Source of the DNA: an uncultured Granulosicoccaceae bacterium
GTDB taxonomy: Bacteria > Pseudomonadota > Gammaproteobacteria > Granulosicoccales > Granulosicoccaceae
Length of the DNA stretch: 38,001 nucleotides
NCBI GenBank assembly: GCA_937998875.1
Contig: CALLBO010000117.1
Location: 1-38,001, forward strand
Direction of reading: 5' to 3'
In this document: one piece after another, positions 16,852-25,792 of the stretch
Layout of the letters: every line of letters starts with the position of its first letter
Position numbering within the stretch: position 1 is the stretch's first letter
Notes under the pieces: generated by a model
Databases searched by the model: none
The model's input: only the letters and a program-made list of their open reading frames with translations
What the model was told of the DNA's origin: nothing
Program-made: the position numbers and the translations under genes

Positions 16852-18564
16852 CTAATATCCGTCCCCGTAGATTTGCTGTTCGTAGGTCATCGGTGGAGAT
16901 TTCAGTGCTTCGCTAAACGCGAACGAATCTTTGGCCAATGGTACTGACTGACAGTTATTTGAGAATGCATAGTCCAATGCTGTGTCCAGCATACCCTCTA
17001 TGTTTGTACCGTTAGAAGTTCCGAAGGCAAAGTCTCTGGTAATATCGTCTTCAGCATAACAGTCGGCGTCTATACCGCCCAAAACACTAACACCTGCTGC
17101 ATTGACTCCTTCAGATTCCATCGCACTCAACGCCTTGCCACAGTAGTATTTGTCACCGGATCGGAATGGCTTACCTCTTGTTCTGGAACCCAGGGTAACA
17201 ACTTCCATGTACGGTCTGAGGGAGTTTATTAGCCGCTCCGAAGCAGAGGCGGTGCGATTCGAGGTCAGTACAATTAAACGATTAAGATTAAGATCCGGCA
17301 GGGCCTCAAAAAACTCCTGCTCATAATCCAGGTGAGTGTAGTTGCTATTAAATTCATGGCGCGTGTGCGTTTGACCTGACAGAGTGCTGCCCCCGATCTG
17401 GCTTGCCAGTCTTCTGCCTACACTGGAACGTCCGCCACCGTTGTAGCGCAGATCCAGAACCAGGTCGGTAGCGTTATTCGCGTTAATTTGTCTTATTGCT
17501 TCATCCAGTTCCGCCTTGGAGGTTTCAAGGAAGGTTCTAAATGCAACATAGGCAACGTTGCCTGCTATCTGCGGGTGTGTATAAAAGGTGTTTTTGCTGA
17601 GAACCGTGTTAATTCGATACTCTGCCATGCGCAAAGTTGCGGTTCTGGTTTCTCCTGTATCTCCCTTTATGATCTCCCACTCAGTATCAAGCGGATTATC
17701 AACGTCGCCAAAGATTTCGGAGAAGCGGGCACTGGGCATATCAGCGACAGACTCGCCGTTCAGTGACACGGCGATATCACCGCGAGTAAAACCGGCTCTG
17801 CCTAGCGGTGAATCTTCGTAAACGTATTGCAGTCTTACCTGGTTTTCATTGTCGAACTGCCAGTCATGACCAAAACCAAAGCCAACCCCCTCTTCAAAGA
17901 AACGGGTCCGTGTTTCTCTGTCACTGATGCCAGAAAATGAATCCAGTTCTTCGAAACGCAGATCTCTCACCAGATCATTTGTGTCTGTATAAGAATCGAG
18001 ATTTACTACTGGTACGCGATCAGCATATAGATAGTAGTCCTGCATGTTTCTATATGCCCAGCGATTGACAGCCTCTACCGAGCAGTCGTTGGTGGCAGTA
18101 ATACTGAAAGTGGCATCGTCATAGTAGGCGTCTACCACTGCGTATACGTCAGAATCAGATCCCTCTGCGGTACAGTTTTCTTCTTTGACTCGCCAGGCTG
18201 ATTCGCACAGTGAACTGCTGGAGTAGAGGTTGTCGAAGTTGATGTCTGAAACTTCGTCAACCAGGAGGAGTACGACCTCCCCACTGCTGGAGATAACCGA
18301 AACCTCTGCTCCTGATGGAACTTCAAATACGCGGCGTTCACCCTGCGACAAAGACAGGCTGACTGGGGAGTCGAGCGACAACACCCGGGGTGCTTCGCCG
18401 TTGGCCACATCTCCACAGTCTTCTGTACAGCTTTGAGTTGTCACTGTCGGGCCTGCCGGCTGGTTACCCCCAGAGCCACCACTGCTACAACCCATGAGAA
18501 GTGCAAGGGGGATTATCCAGCCGACTCGTTTTCCGCTACCTGTGATTCTGCTACCTGTGATCAT
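16852..18564 (-). CDS. S41-family serine protease, PDZ-containing lipoprotein
   Basis: The 570-residue product has a lipoprotein signal ending LALLMGC, followed by a Ser/Gly-rich tether. A PDZ domain is visible around VRLQYVYEDSPLGRAGF and GDIAVSLNGE, and a C-terminal S41 domain contains LVLDLRYNGGG, TASASERL and SRTRGKPF. The putative catalytic Ser of TASASE and the Lys of RGK are 25 residues apart, as in the Tsp/Prc proteases, so the Ser-Lys dyad looks intact. It probably degrades or trims envelope proteins. A very good AAGGAG ribosome site lies six bases before the ATG. A CTACCTGTGAT direct repeat overlaps the first codons. Confidence 0.9.
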   Translation of the reverse strand: MITGSRITGSGKRVGWIIPLALLMGCSSGGSGGNQPAGPTVTTQSCTEDCGDVANGEAPRVLSLDSPVSLSLSQGERRVFEVPSGAEVSVISSSGEVVLLLVDEVSDINFDNLYSSSSLCESAWRVKEENCTAEGSDSDVYAVVDAYYDDATFSITATNDCSVEAVNRWAYRNMQDYYLYADRVPVVNLDSYTDTNDLVRDLRFEELDSFSGISDRETRTRFFEEGVGFGFGHDWQFDNENQVRLQYVYEDSPLGRAGFTRGDIAVSLNGESVADMPSARFSEIFGDVDNPLDTEWEIIKGDTGETRTATLRMAEYRINTVLSKNTFYTHPQIAGNVAYVAFRTFLETSKAELDEAIRQINANNATDLVLDLRYNGGGRSSVGRRLASQIGGSTLSGQTHTRHEFNSNYTHLDYEQEFFEALPDLNLNRLIVLTSNRTASASERLINSLRPYMEVVTLGSRTRGKPFRSGDKYYCGKALSAMESEGVNAAGVSVLGGIDADCYAEDDITRDFAFGTSNGTNIEGMLDTALDYAFSNNCQSVPLAKDSFAFSEALKSPPMTYEQQIYGDGY

Positions 18565-18756
18565 GGTTACTCCTTACTAAAAACACTGCGTTCACGATAT
18601 TTGCACCCTATCACAGCTCATGAGAAGAAAGCCGTACAAACGGCCATTTTGCGACCTGAGTATCTGCTTCTGACGTTGTTGTTTGCGCAGCACTGAACGG
18701 TTGATTAAACAAGCCTGAAATTTGCCGATATACCGATAATTAGCGAAGGCAGATAA

Positions 18757-19548
18757 ATGCTCAAAACTCCCATCCTTGCAGCGCTGGCAGCAACGTTTCT
18801 TATCGCTGGTTGCGCGACTTCACCAACCGGCAAAAAGCAGTTAAATCTGGTTTCTGATCAGCAGATGTCTTCTATGGGCGTCAGTGCCTATGCCGATATG
18901 AAAAAACAAATCCCTGTCTCCCGTGACAGGCGTAAAACCGCCTATGTGCGTTGTATAGCCAACGCGATTACTGCTGAAATTAGGAGTAGTGAGAAATGGG
19001 AGGTGACGCTGTTTGCTGATGATCAGGTAAATGCTTTTGCGCTGCCTGGTGGGAAAATCGGTGTTTACACCGGTCTTCTTGATGTCGCAAAAACTCCCGA
19101 TCAGCTCGCAGCGGTGATGGGTCATGAGGTTGCTCATGTACTGGCGAATCATGGTAAGGCCCGATTGTCTGCCAATCTCGCCGGACAGGCTGGTTTAGCA
19201 ATCGGATCGATTGCGCTGGGCACACAGCTTAAAGGGGGTAGTCGGACTGCATTGGCAGCGCTCGGGCTCGGGATGCAGGTTGGTGTTCTGATGCCATATG
19301 GCCGTGGTCAGGAGAGTGAAGCTGATGTACTGGGATTAGATCTGTCTGCAGGTGCTGGATTTGATCCGAGAGCCAGTAAGCAGTTATGGCTAAACATGGC
19401 CGCGGCAAACGGCTCCGTGCCCGAGTTGATTTCTACTCATCCTGCACCGGCAACCCGTATTCGTAACCTTGAAGCACAAATGGGTAAAGCGCTAGGCACT
19501 TATAATCGGGCGCGGGCTTCCGGTAAATCTCCGAATTGCAGAATGTAG
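18757..19548 (+). CDS. M48-family metalloprotease lipoprotein
   Basis: The 263-residue protein has a lipoprotein signal (LAATFLIAGC, Cys at about residue 19) and an M48 metalloprotease domain. The zinc motif HEVAHVLANH begins at residue 123 and the third ligand is the Glu of ESEADVLG; ALPGGKIGVYTGLL precedes the motif as in the family. It resembles LoiP/YggG-type periplasmic lipoprotein proteases in size. Such enzymes take part in outer-membrane protein quality control. It is divergent from the S41 protease gene, so two envelope proteases share one promoter region. Confidence 0.9.
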   Translation: MLKTPILAALAATFLIAGCATSPTGKKQLNLVSDQQMSSMGVSAYADMKKQIPVSRDRRKTAYVRCIANAITAEIRSSEKWEVTLFADDQVNAFALPGGKIGVYTGLLDVAKTPDQLAAVMGHEVAHVLANHGKARLSANLAGQAGLAIGSIALGTQLKGGSRTALAALGLGMQVGVLMPYGRGQESEADVLGLDLSAGAGFDPRASKQLWLNMAAANGSVPELISTHPAPATRIRNLEAQMGKALGTYNRARASGKSPNCRM

Positions 19549-19608
19549 TGAAATAGCATTTTAATAGTGCGAGCTGAACTCTGAATAAGCATTGGAGTCT
19601 CAGTTCTT

Positions 19609-20217
19609 ATGAGATCACAAAGCCGTCTTGTGCAGGATAAATTCGTTTCGAGCCGAATGCTGTTCCTCTGCCCGCTGCTGTTAGCAGTGTTGTTATCTGT
19701 TTTGCAGACGTTAAGTGCATCAGAGGAGGCTGTCGCTGACCCTTTAGAACTGCGCGTGGCGCAGAAGCATCACATTAGTCTGCTTCCGGATCTGCTAGCT
19801 GAGAACAGCGGCGACCACACGGATGATGACATACAGTTCGAAGATCGGGTTGTGGTGGTAACGTTTTTTGCCAGCTGGTGTCCGCCTTGTCTGGATGAGT
19901 TTAAAGCCTTGAATGTTATCAGTAGCGAATTTGGTCCTGACAATATCACCGTCGTTGCACTCAATGTGTTTGAAGAATTTGATGACAATGACGAGGCGCG
20001 TATGCAAGCCTTTTTACAGAATACACAACCTGAATTTACAGTCTTAAAGGGTAATAAAGATACCCGCGAGTTGTTTGGTGGCATAAAGCGCATACCGACA
20101 TTGTTGGTTTTTGACAGGTCTGGCAGGCAGGCTTTCAACTTTGTGCATCAGCGTGGTGCAGAAAAGCAATCCGTCGACGCTTCAGAGTTGCTAGACGCGA
20201 TAAGGCCACTGATATAG
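19609..20217 (+). CDS. TlpA-like thioredoxin-fold protein
   Basis: The 202-residue protein has an N-terminal hydrophobic segment (MLFLCPLLLAVLLSVLQTLS) that acts as a signal or anchor, then a thioredoxin fold. The redox motif WCPPC has cysteines at residues 91 and 94, preceded by VVTFFAS and followed by LDEFKALN. The cis-proline is in GIKRIPTLLVF. TlpA/ResA-type proteins reduce specific periplasmic disulphides, for example in cytochrome maturation. It follows the M48 gene by 60 bases and may be co-transcribed with it. Confidence 0.85.
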   Translation: MRSQSRLVQDKFVSSRMLFLCPLLLAVLLSVLQTLSASEEAVADPLELRVAQKHHISLLPDLLAENSGDHTDDDIQFEDRVVVVTFFASWCPPCLDEFKALNVISSEFGPDNITVVALNVFEEFDDNDEARMQAFLQNTQPEFTVLKGNKDTRELFGGIKRIPTLLVFDRSGRQAFNFVHQRGAEKQSVDASELLDAIRPLI

Positions 20218-20260
20218 TGGCGGTCCATTAGTTGACGGCTACTGAAATTACCCGGGTGGC

Positions 20261-21439
20261 TTATCTGTCCTTTAGTAAATGGCAAGCCAGGAAATCGGTC
20301 TGTGTTTTGAGTATTCTGTCTGTAGGCAAGGTGCCTCGCAGCAGGGCAAGGTCGTGTTTCAAGCTCATGATGAATGGATACCATTCGCGCGCCAGCGGGC
20401 TTTTCCATTTCCACAAGCAGTGTTCAATGGCATCTTCAAATGCCGGTGTGGTTACCTGAGTGGTTAGCAGTGTCGGTGGTGTGGCTTCTGAATAATTGAC
20501 TGTGTCACCGAAGCAAGGGTGTAGGAAACAGAATGCGATATCGAGAAATGTATCCGGGACACCGTGTCGTTGCAGTGCGTCAATCCATGCGCTCTTTTTA
20601 TTGTTAGCTGTATGCGTTGATATTGCGATGTCCAATATCAATTTATCTGTAAAAGGCATACCGGTCGGGTTGATCAGAAAGTCATTTACTTCTTCTCTAC
20701 CGGTCCAGGGGCCGATAAACAATCGTCGCGGGCAGTAGTCGTTGGCGTAAAAATTATCCCAAACTACTGTTTGGTGTTTTAGTGACTCTGTGCTTTCGGT
20801 GGTGGGCGTGGTGTGGCTTAACTGTGATAAGTCTGTAGGTTGAATTTTACTGGCAACAATAGCGTTGCCACACAGCAACACAGTATGCTGCGGTGCCAGT
20901 TCAGTAAAGAAGTCTCGCAGATAGTTATTTTTATTTTCTATTTCTGCGGCATACACACGTGGCACTGTCCACACGGCCTGGTCGAGTCTTGATGATAGCC
21001 GATTAACGGTTTGTGCATGGGCGGTGCCTTCACTGATGCTGAGGTCAGCGGTGAAATCATCGTCTATGTCATCCCAGAGCAACAGAATATTTTTCGCGCC
21101 ACTATCCAGGTACTGTTGTGATTTATGATGCAGTCGATCAAAGTCTGAATCTGTAGAAAAGTTAAAGTCGAGACCCGGTGCGATGCCTGCAACAATTGCA
21201 ACTGATTTGTTGTCCGCAGTTTTGCAGAGATCACTGAAAGCTTCGTGCCAATGGTGCGTATGGGGTTCGCGCCACTTAAATCGGTGTTGTAAATCTTCCT
21301 TTGGTGCGTAGCAGTAGGTATTTAGATTCAGTGATGCCAGTGACTGGACAATTGCGCTTCTTTCGTCCCAGGAAAAAAGCTTGCCGTAGTAACCTTCAAT
21401 ATATCCACGAATGGTGCTTGAGTGTTCTTTGTGAATCAC
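20261..21439 (-). CDS. Cytoplasmic GH84-type beta-N-acetylglucosaminidase
   Basis: The 392-residue protein begins with the GH84 hallmark RGYIEGYYGKLFSWDER and continues with LNLNTYCYAPKEDLQHR, AGIAPGLDFNFS and LLWDDIDDDF. The paired Asp residues 123 and 124 correspond to the catalytic pair of O-GlcNAcases and bacterial GH84 enzymes, which use the substrate N-acetyl group as nucleophile. There is no signal peptide, so it acts in the cytoplasm. The GTG start lies 44 bases after ampG. The context suggests that it cleaves GlcNAc from imported GlcNAc-anhydroMurNAc peptides, the job done by NagZ (GH3) in model bacteria. A protein O-GlcNAcase role is the alternative. Confidence 0.85.
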   Translation of the reverse strand: MIHKEHSSTIRGYIEGYYGKLFSWDERSAIVQSLASLNLNTYCYAPKEDLQHRFKWREPHTHHWHEAFSDLCKTADNKSVAIVAGIAPGLDFNFSTDSDFDRLHHKSQQYLDSGAKNILLLWDDIDDDFTADLSISEGTAHAQTVNRLSSRLDQAVWTVPRVYAAEIENKNNYLRDFFTELAPQHTVLLCGNAIVASKIQPTDLSQLSHTTPTTESTESLKHQTVVWDNFYANDYCPRRLFIGPWTGREEVNDFLINPTGMPFTDKLILDIAISTHTANNKKSAWIDALQRHGVPDTFLDIAFCFLHPCFGDTVNYSEATPPTLLTTQVTTPAFEDAIEHCLWKWKSPLAREWYPFIMSLKHDLALLRGTLPTDRILKTQTDFLACHLLKDR

Positions 21440-21483
21440 AGTGCTTTTTTAGTGAAATTCGGTGGGTATGACAGGTAAGGAAT

Positions 21484-23187
21484 CTACGTTTTTATAACCA
21501 CTTTATCGTTAACTTTGTCTCGCACCAGGAAGATCAAAAGTAACACAGGAATGGTTAGCAGTGCTGTCATGGTAAAGAATGAGCCATAACCCATTGACTC
21601 CGCCATTGATCCGGAATAGCCACCAAGTATTTTGGGAAACAAGGTCATTAAGGAGCTGAATATGGCGTACTGCACTGCGGTAAAAGACACGTTCGTTAAA
21701 CTCGACAAAAACGCAATGAAAGCCGCTGTTGCAAGGCCAGCAGATAAATTGTCCGCACCGATAACCATAATCAGTAACGAGAGACTTGGTTCTGATTTTG
21801 CCAATACAATAAAAAGTAGATTGGTAATTGCTGACAAAACTGCACCTAAAAATAAAATGCGTATGACGCCAAAGCGAACTGATAGAAACCCACCGAGTAA
21901 GCCCCCGGCTATGGTCATAATGAGTCCGTAAAATTTCGACACATTGGCGATCTGTATTTTGGTGTAGCCAATTTCCTGGTAGAAAACATTGGCAATGACA
22001 CCCATAACAATGTCCGAGACTCGATAAAGTCCGATCAGGGCCAGCAGCAAAAGCGCGAGTCCCATGCCGTAGCGAGTGAAAAAATCTCTTATCGGATTAA
22101 CATAGGATTCAGTGATCATTTGTTGATTACCCACCCCGACTTTCACCAGCCCGCGCGCAACAAACCACGCAACCGTGGCGGCGGCGGCAAGGCGAACGGT
22201 CGCCACAATAAAACCTGCCAGGTGGCGGTTATTGAAAAGTTCTTTGAGGCTCTCTTTGACACTGCCAACCAGTGATGAGCTGAGCCTGAATACCAGAATA
22301 AACGCCATAACTGAGCACAAAAAGACTGCCAGAAATCGCAGATAATCATTCGCTGTATATGGGTTTGCATCCGGACGATGCGTACCGGGTTCACGGATAA
22401 GGAACGTTGTCAGCACGCCAATTAGCATGACCGCCGCCATAATGGCGTAGGTATTCATCCATGCGTTGTAACTGTATGCTTCTTTGGTAGAACCAAAATA
22501 AGTGGCCAGATACAGCGCACCTGCACCGGCGACAATCATACCGATCCGATACCCTGCTATATAGGTCGATGAAATCATTGCCTGCTCGTCAGCGGGTGCT
22601 GATTCGATACGGTAAGCATCAATTACAATATCCTGGGTGGCCGATGAGAAGCCTAGAGCTACCGCCGCAAGTGCCATCATGGTCAGTGCATGCCCATCGC
22701 CAGCGGGATCGGTAGTGGCCATTAATAAAATAGAGCCGATAACGGCAATTTGCGACAATAGTAACCAGGCCCGTCTTCGGCCCAATAGTCCAGTGAGTAC
22801 AGGAACGGGCAGCTTGTCGACCAGCGGCGCCCAGACAAATTTGAATGAATAGCCGAGTGCCGCCCACGAGAAGTAGGTGACTGCTGATTTTTCAAGCCCA
22901 GCTTCACCGAGCCACAGGCTTAACGATGAGAAGATCAGGAGAATCGGAACACCGGCTGAGAAACCGAGAAACAGCATCACAATGGCAGCTGGAGAAAACA
23001 GCACATGGACACAATAGCCAATTGCAGCAATTAATGCTGCGCGGAACCACCACATCAGCGTGCCTTCGAGCATATCTTTGAGAGGGTTAAACGCCGATAG
23101 CGCTAACAATACAAAGCACACAACAAGAACGATTCCGGCAATTCTTGTGTGCCCTTCATTCGGGTTATTCCAAACCTGCTGTTCCAC
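21484..23187 (-). CDS. ampG: AmpG-like muropeptide permease
   Basis: The 567-residue protein is a major-facilitator carrier with about 14 helices. AmpG signatures are GFSAGVPILLIFSSLSLWL, YSFKFVWAPLVDKLPVP, GRRRAWLLLSQI, and ATQDIVIDAYRIE after helix four. AmpG imports GlcNAc-anhydroMurNAc peptides released by cell-wall turnover. The protein is longer than Escherichia coli AmpG, with an extra N-terminal helix pair and an enlarged central loop. The start is a GTG at 23187. It is flanked by the amidase upstream and the GH84 enzyme downstream on the same strand. Confidence 0.92.
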   Translation of the reverse strand: MEQQVWNNPNEGHTRIAGIVLVVCFVLLALSAFNPLKDMLEGTLMWWFRAALIAAIGYCVHVLFSPAAIVMLFLGFSAGVPILLIFSSLSLWLGEAGLEKSAVTYFSWAALGYSFKFVWAPLVDKLPVPVLTGLLGRRRAWLLLSQIAVIGSILLMATTDPAGDGHALTMMALAAVALGFSSATQDIVIDAYRIESAPADEQAMISSTYIAGYRIGMIVAGAGALYLATYFGSTKEAYSYNAWMNTYAIMAAVMLIGVLTTFLIREPGTHRPDANPYTANDYLRFLAVFLCSVMAFILVFRLSSSLVGSVKESLKELFNNRHLAGFIVATVRLAAAATVAWFVARGLVKVGVGNQQMITESYVNPIRDFFTRYGMGLALLLLALIGLYRVSDIVMGVIANVFYQEIGYTKIQIANVSKFYGLIMTIAGGLLGGFLSVRFGVIRILFLGAVLSAITNLLFIVLAKSEPSLSLLIMVIGADNLSAGLATAAFIAFLSSLTNVSFTAVQYAIFSSLMTLFPKILGGYSGSMAESMGYGSFFTMTALLTIPVLLLIFLVRDKVNDKVVIKT

Positions 23188-23332
23188 GACAGACTACCCC
23201 ATAGCATTGCGTGATGTGGCGCTACTATAGCGTATTTGTCCAGTCACCCGCTTAAGGACTTGCTACTAATGCAACGCTAATGGCGTTGCTGTCACTTTTG
23301 TCATTCGGCTAATTGTGTAACTAATCGCTGTG

Positions 23333-23749
23333 TTATAAATAGCTGACTTGTTGACGTGACGCCCACCATTGTCTGGCATCAAAGTTGGGGCAGGTCTTTT
23401 CTGTGTAGTCAAAATCGCAATGACCGACCACCTCTGCGTGCGGATGTTTTTCTGTCCACTCGCGTAGTATTGTCTCAAGTGAATTGAATTGTGCTTCGGT
23501 GAAATCTGTTCTTCCAATCAGGCAGACACCAAGTGATATTTCATTGTGACCGTATACGTGCGCACCTATCCAATAATCTGGCCTGCCGTGTTCTACGATG
23601 CCGTCACGGTTGATGATGCGATGATAACCAACACCATGCCAGCCGAAGCCAAGATGCATAGCGTGAATTTCCTTTGCGGTAATCGGTTCGTCGTCAGGGG
23701 TGTCTGAACAATGTACGACCAGGTATCGAATGTTTTTGGCTTCAAGCAT
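23333..23749 (-). CDS. Cytoplasmic N-acetylmuramoyl-L-alanine amidase, T7-lysozyme type
   Basis: The 138-residue protein is a single amidase_2 domain. It starts IRYLVVHCSDTP, has GYHRIINRDGIVEHGRP and HNEISLGVCLIG, and ends with GHCDFD and KTCPNFD. The zinc ligands by analogy with T7 lysozyme are the His of VVHC, the His of VGHC and the Cys of KTCP. It has no signal peptide, so it can serve as the AmpD-like enzyme that strips the stem peptide from anhydroMurNAc. The ATG at 23749 leaves a 16-base gap to the dipeptidase stop; an upstream ATG at 23797 would overlap that gene by 32 bases. Confidence 0.88.
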   Translation of the reverse strand: MLEAKNIRYLVVHCSDTPDDEPITAKEIHAMHLGFGWHGVGYHRIINRDGIVEHGRPDYWIGAHVYGHNEISLGVCLIGRTDFTEAQFNSLETILREWTEKHPHAEVVGHCDFDYTEKTCPNFDARQWWASRQQVSYL

Positions 23750-23765
23750 AGTTTGCGTAGCAATC

Positions 23766-24821
23766 TTATTGGCCCCAGACGCGGCGTAATGCCGCAACCC
23801 AGTTACTGTGACAAAGGTTGGTTATCAGCTCTTTAGAATATCCATGTGATCTCATTGCTGAGATCAGAGCAGGAAGCCCGCTGACGGAGCCTATCGCCTC
23901 AGGTACGACAGCGCCATCAAAGTCAGAACCTAGCCCGACTCTGTGTTCCCCGAGAATATTGATTAGATAGTCCATGTGGCGAAGTACTTCATCGATGCTG
24001 GTGTCGCTTTGCATCTGCCCGTCTTGCCGTAGGAATGATGTGGCCAGGTTAACGCCCACTAATCCATTGCTGTCTTTAATGGCACGCAGTTGATCATCTG
24101 TCAGATTGCGTGTGCTCGGGCAGAGTGAATGAGCATTGGAGTGTGTTGCTATTAATGGTGCATCGCTGAGTTTGGCAATATCGTAAAACCCTTTCTCATT
24201 TATATGCGACAGGTCGATGAGAATTCGCAGTTCATTACAGCGTGCAACGAGGTCTTTTCCCAATGCAGTTAAACCTGCTCCTGTGTCGGGTGACCCCGGG
24301 AACTTAAAAGGTACCCCATGTGCGAATCTGGTTGGTCGACTCCAAACCGGGCCCAAAGATCGCAGGCCTAGCTGGTAGAGCATGTCAAGGTTTAGCAATT
24401 CATCATCTATAGCTTCTGCACCCTCAAGATGCAGTACCGCAGCAACGGCGCCACTGGCCATTGTTTGTTCTATTTCTGTGGCGCTTACGCAAAGCGTTAT
24501 ACGATCAGAAGATTGTTCAATAAATCGGTGTAGTAATCCCGCCTGCCGTAAAACAACCGGAAGTGCGATTTCAACCGGTAATGGTGGTGGAAGAGGGATG
24601 CTGTAACTTTCGCCGTTAAGCTCATCAAAATTTAACCCGCCATCACCCGGTAGTGGCGATACATACATTGCGAACATGCCACCGCACATACCGCCGGCGA
24701 TCATCCGGGGCAGGTCAATATGACCCTGATTGTCACCTAGCACGAATGCATCAACTGCACGATTAGCCGGCAGATCAACCAGTCTTGTGAGTACGTCGTT
24801 GTGGCCGTCAAAAATATTCAC
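23766..24821 (-). CDS. M19-family membrane-dipeptidase-like protein
   Basis: The 351-residue protein is a zinc dipeptidase of the renal dipeptidase family. Visible are the first metal motif DGHNDVLTRL, LHLEGAEAI with the bridging Glu, LIDLSHINEKGF, IATHSNAHSLCPSTRNLTD, and VGLGSDFDGAV. These enzymes act on L-D or L-L dipeptides. No signal peptide is present, so a cytoplasmic role in splitting dipeptides from recycled stem peptides is plausible. The start is a GTG at 24821 with AAGAGA upstream. It is the first gene of the minus-strand dipeptidase-amidase-ampG-GH84 group and is divergent from the NlpC/P60 gene. Confidence 0.9.
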   Translation of the reverse strand: MNIFDGHNDVLTRLVDLPANRAVDAFVLGDNQGHIDLPRMIAGGMCGGMFAMYVSPLPGDGGLNFDELNGESYSIPLPPPLPVEIALPVVLRQAGLLHRFIEQSSDRITLCVSATEIEQTMASGAVAAVLHLEGAEAIDDELLNLDMLYQLGLRSLGPVWSRPTRFAHGVPFKFPGSPDTGAGLTALGKDLVARCNELRILIDLSHINEKGFYDIAKLSDAPLIATHSNAHSLCPSTRNLTDDQLRAIKDSNGLVGVNLATSFLRQDGQMQSDTSIDEVLRHMDYLINILGEHRVGLGSDFDGAVVPEAIGSVSGLPALISAMRSHGYSKELITNLCHSNWVAALRRVWGQ

Positions 24822-24954
24822 TGTCTCTTTGTTGTCTCTTGTTGCAGTCTCTATGGAGTCTCTGGGGTTTGCCCTTGATGAAAGGCTCTATAGTTTTTTG
24901 TCGCTAAAACGATCAGGTACACTGTAAGTCTGAGCACTTTAAACGGTACCATAA

Positions 24955-25701
24955 TTGAAAACAGCCAGAATTTCTAAAGCAGCCTGTCCGGTTAAATCAG
25001 AACCAGTCTATCATTCAGAGTCAATCAGCGAGATGTTGTACGGTGAAGCATTGCTGGTGCGGGAGTCAGGTGATGAATTCAGCGAAATTGAATCGCTGCG
25101 TGATGGCTACGAGGGCTATATTGATACTGCCTCCTATAGAGTAACCGAAATTTCTTCAACCCACTGGGTTGCCAACAGGGCGACGCTTGTTTTTGAGTCT
25201 GCGGATATAAAATCTGTGGTCGTAAGGCGGCTATTGTTTGGCAGTGAGTTGATCGTTACCGGCCGCAGCGATGATGGCAGGTTTCTGGAAGTAGACAGCG
25301 GAGGTTATATTGAGGCGCAGCACTGTATGAGTAAAGGTGCTTATTTGAAATTGCCGATGATCGAGATTGGCAGGCAATATTATCTGAATGCCCCCTATCT
25401 TTGGGGGGGTCGGAGCACCGATGGTTGTGACTGCTCCGGTCTGGTGCAAGTGCTGGCGATGGCTACTGGTATTGACCTGCCTCGCGATAGCACAGATCAG
25501 CTAACCGCATTGTCGCATGATATTGAATTCTCTGACCGACAGGCTGAAGATCTCGTATTCTGGCAGGGGCATGTAGGCTTGCTTGAATCGGCCGACACAC
25601 TTTTTCATGCGACCGCGCACTCGATGCGCTGTTGTTTTGAATCATTGCAACAGGTGATTGATCGCGCGGGGACCCCGATCACTATCAAGCGGCTTGTATG
25701 A
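24955..25701 (+). CDS. NlpC/P60 cysteine peptidase with SH3-like domains
   Basis: The 248-residue protein resembles YkfC-type dipeptidyl peptidases. An N-terminal SH3-like part (PVYHSESISEMLYGE, and a second one with LLFGSELIV) precedes an NlpC/P60 domain with PYLWGGRSTDGCDCSGLVQ. The catalytic Cys is in DCSG and the His in QGHVGLL, with a third polar residue probably in FHATAHS. Such enzymes cleave the gamma-D-Glu-diaminopimelate bond of free murein peptides. No signal peptide is evident, in agreement with a recycling function. The start is a TTG at 24955. It is divergent from the dipeptidase, 133 bases away. Confidence 0.88.
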   Translation: MKTARISKAACPVKSEPVYHSESISEMLYGEALLVRESGDEFSEIESLRDGYEGYIDTASYRVTEISSTHWVANRATLVFESADIKSVVVRRLLFGSELIVTGRSDDGRFLEVDSGGYIEAQHCMSKGAYLKLPMIEIGRQYYLNAPYLWGGRSTDGCDCSGLVQVLAMATGIDLPRDSTDQLTALSHDIEFSDRQAEDLVFWQGHVGLLESADTLFHATAHSMRCCFESLQQVIDRAGTPITIKRLV

Positions 25702-25792
25702 TGTTGGGTAAATGAGGTGCCTGGCGTCGCGGCGCCGAGACGTTGAGTACATGTCCGACCTGACGGGAAGATTGATTAATTGCAACTGCAAC

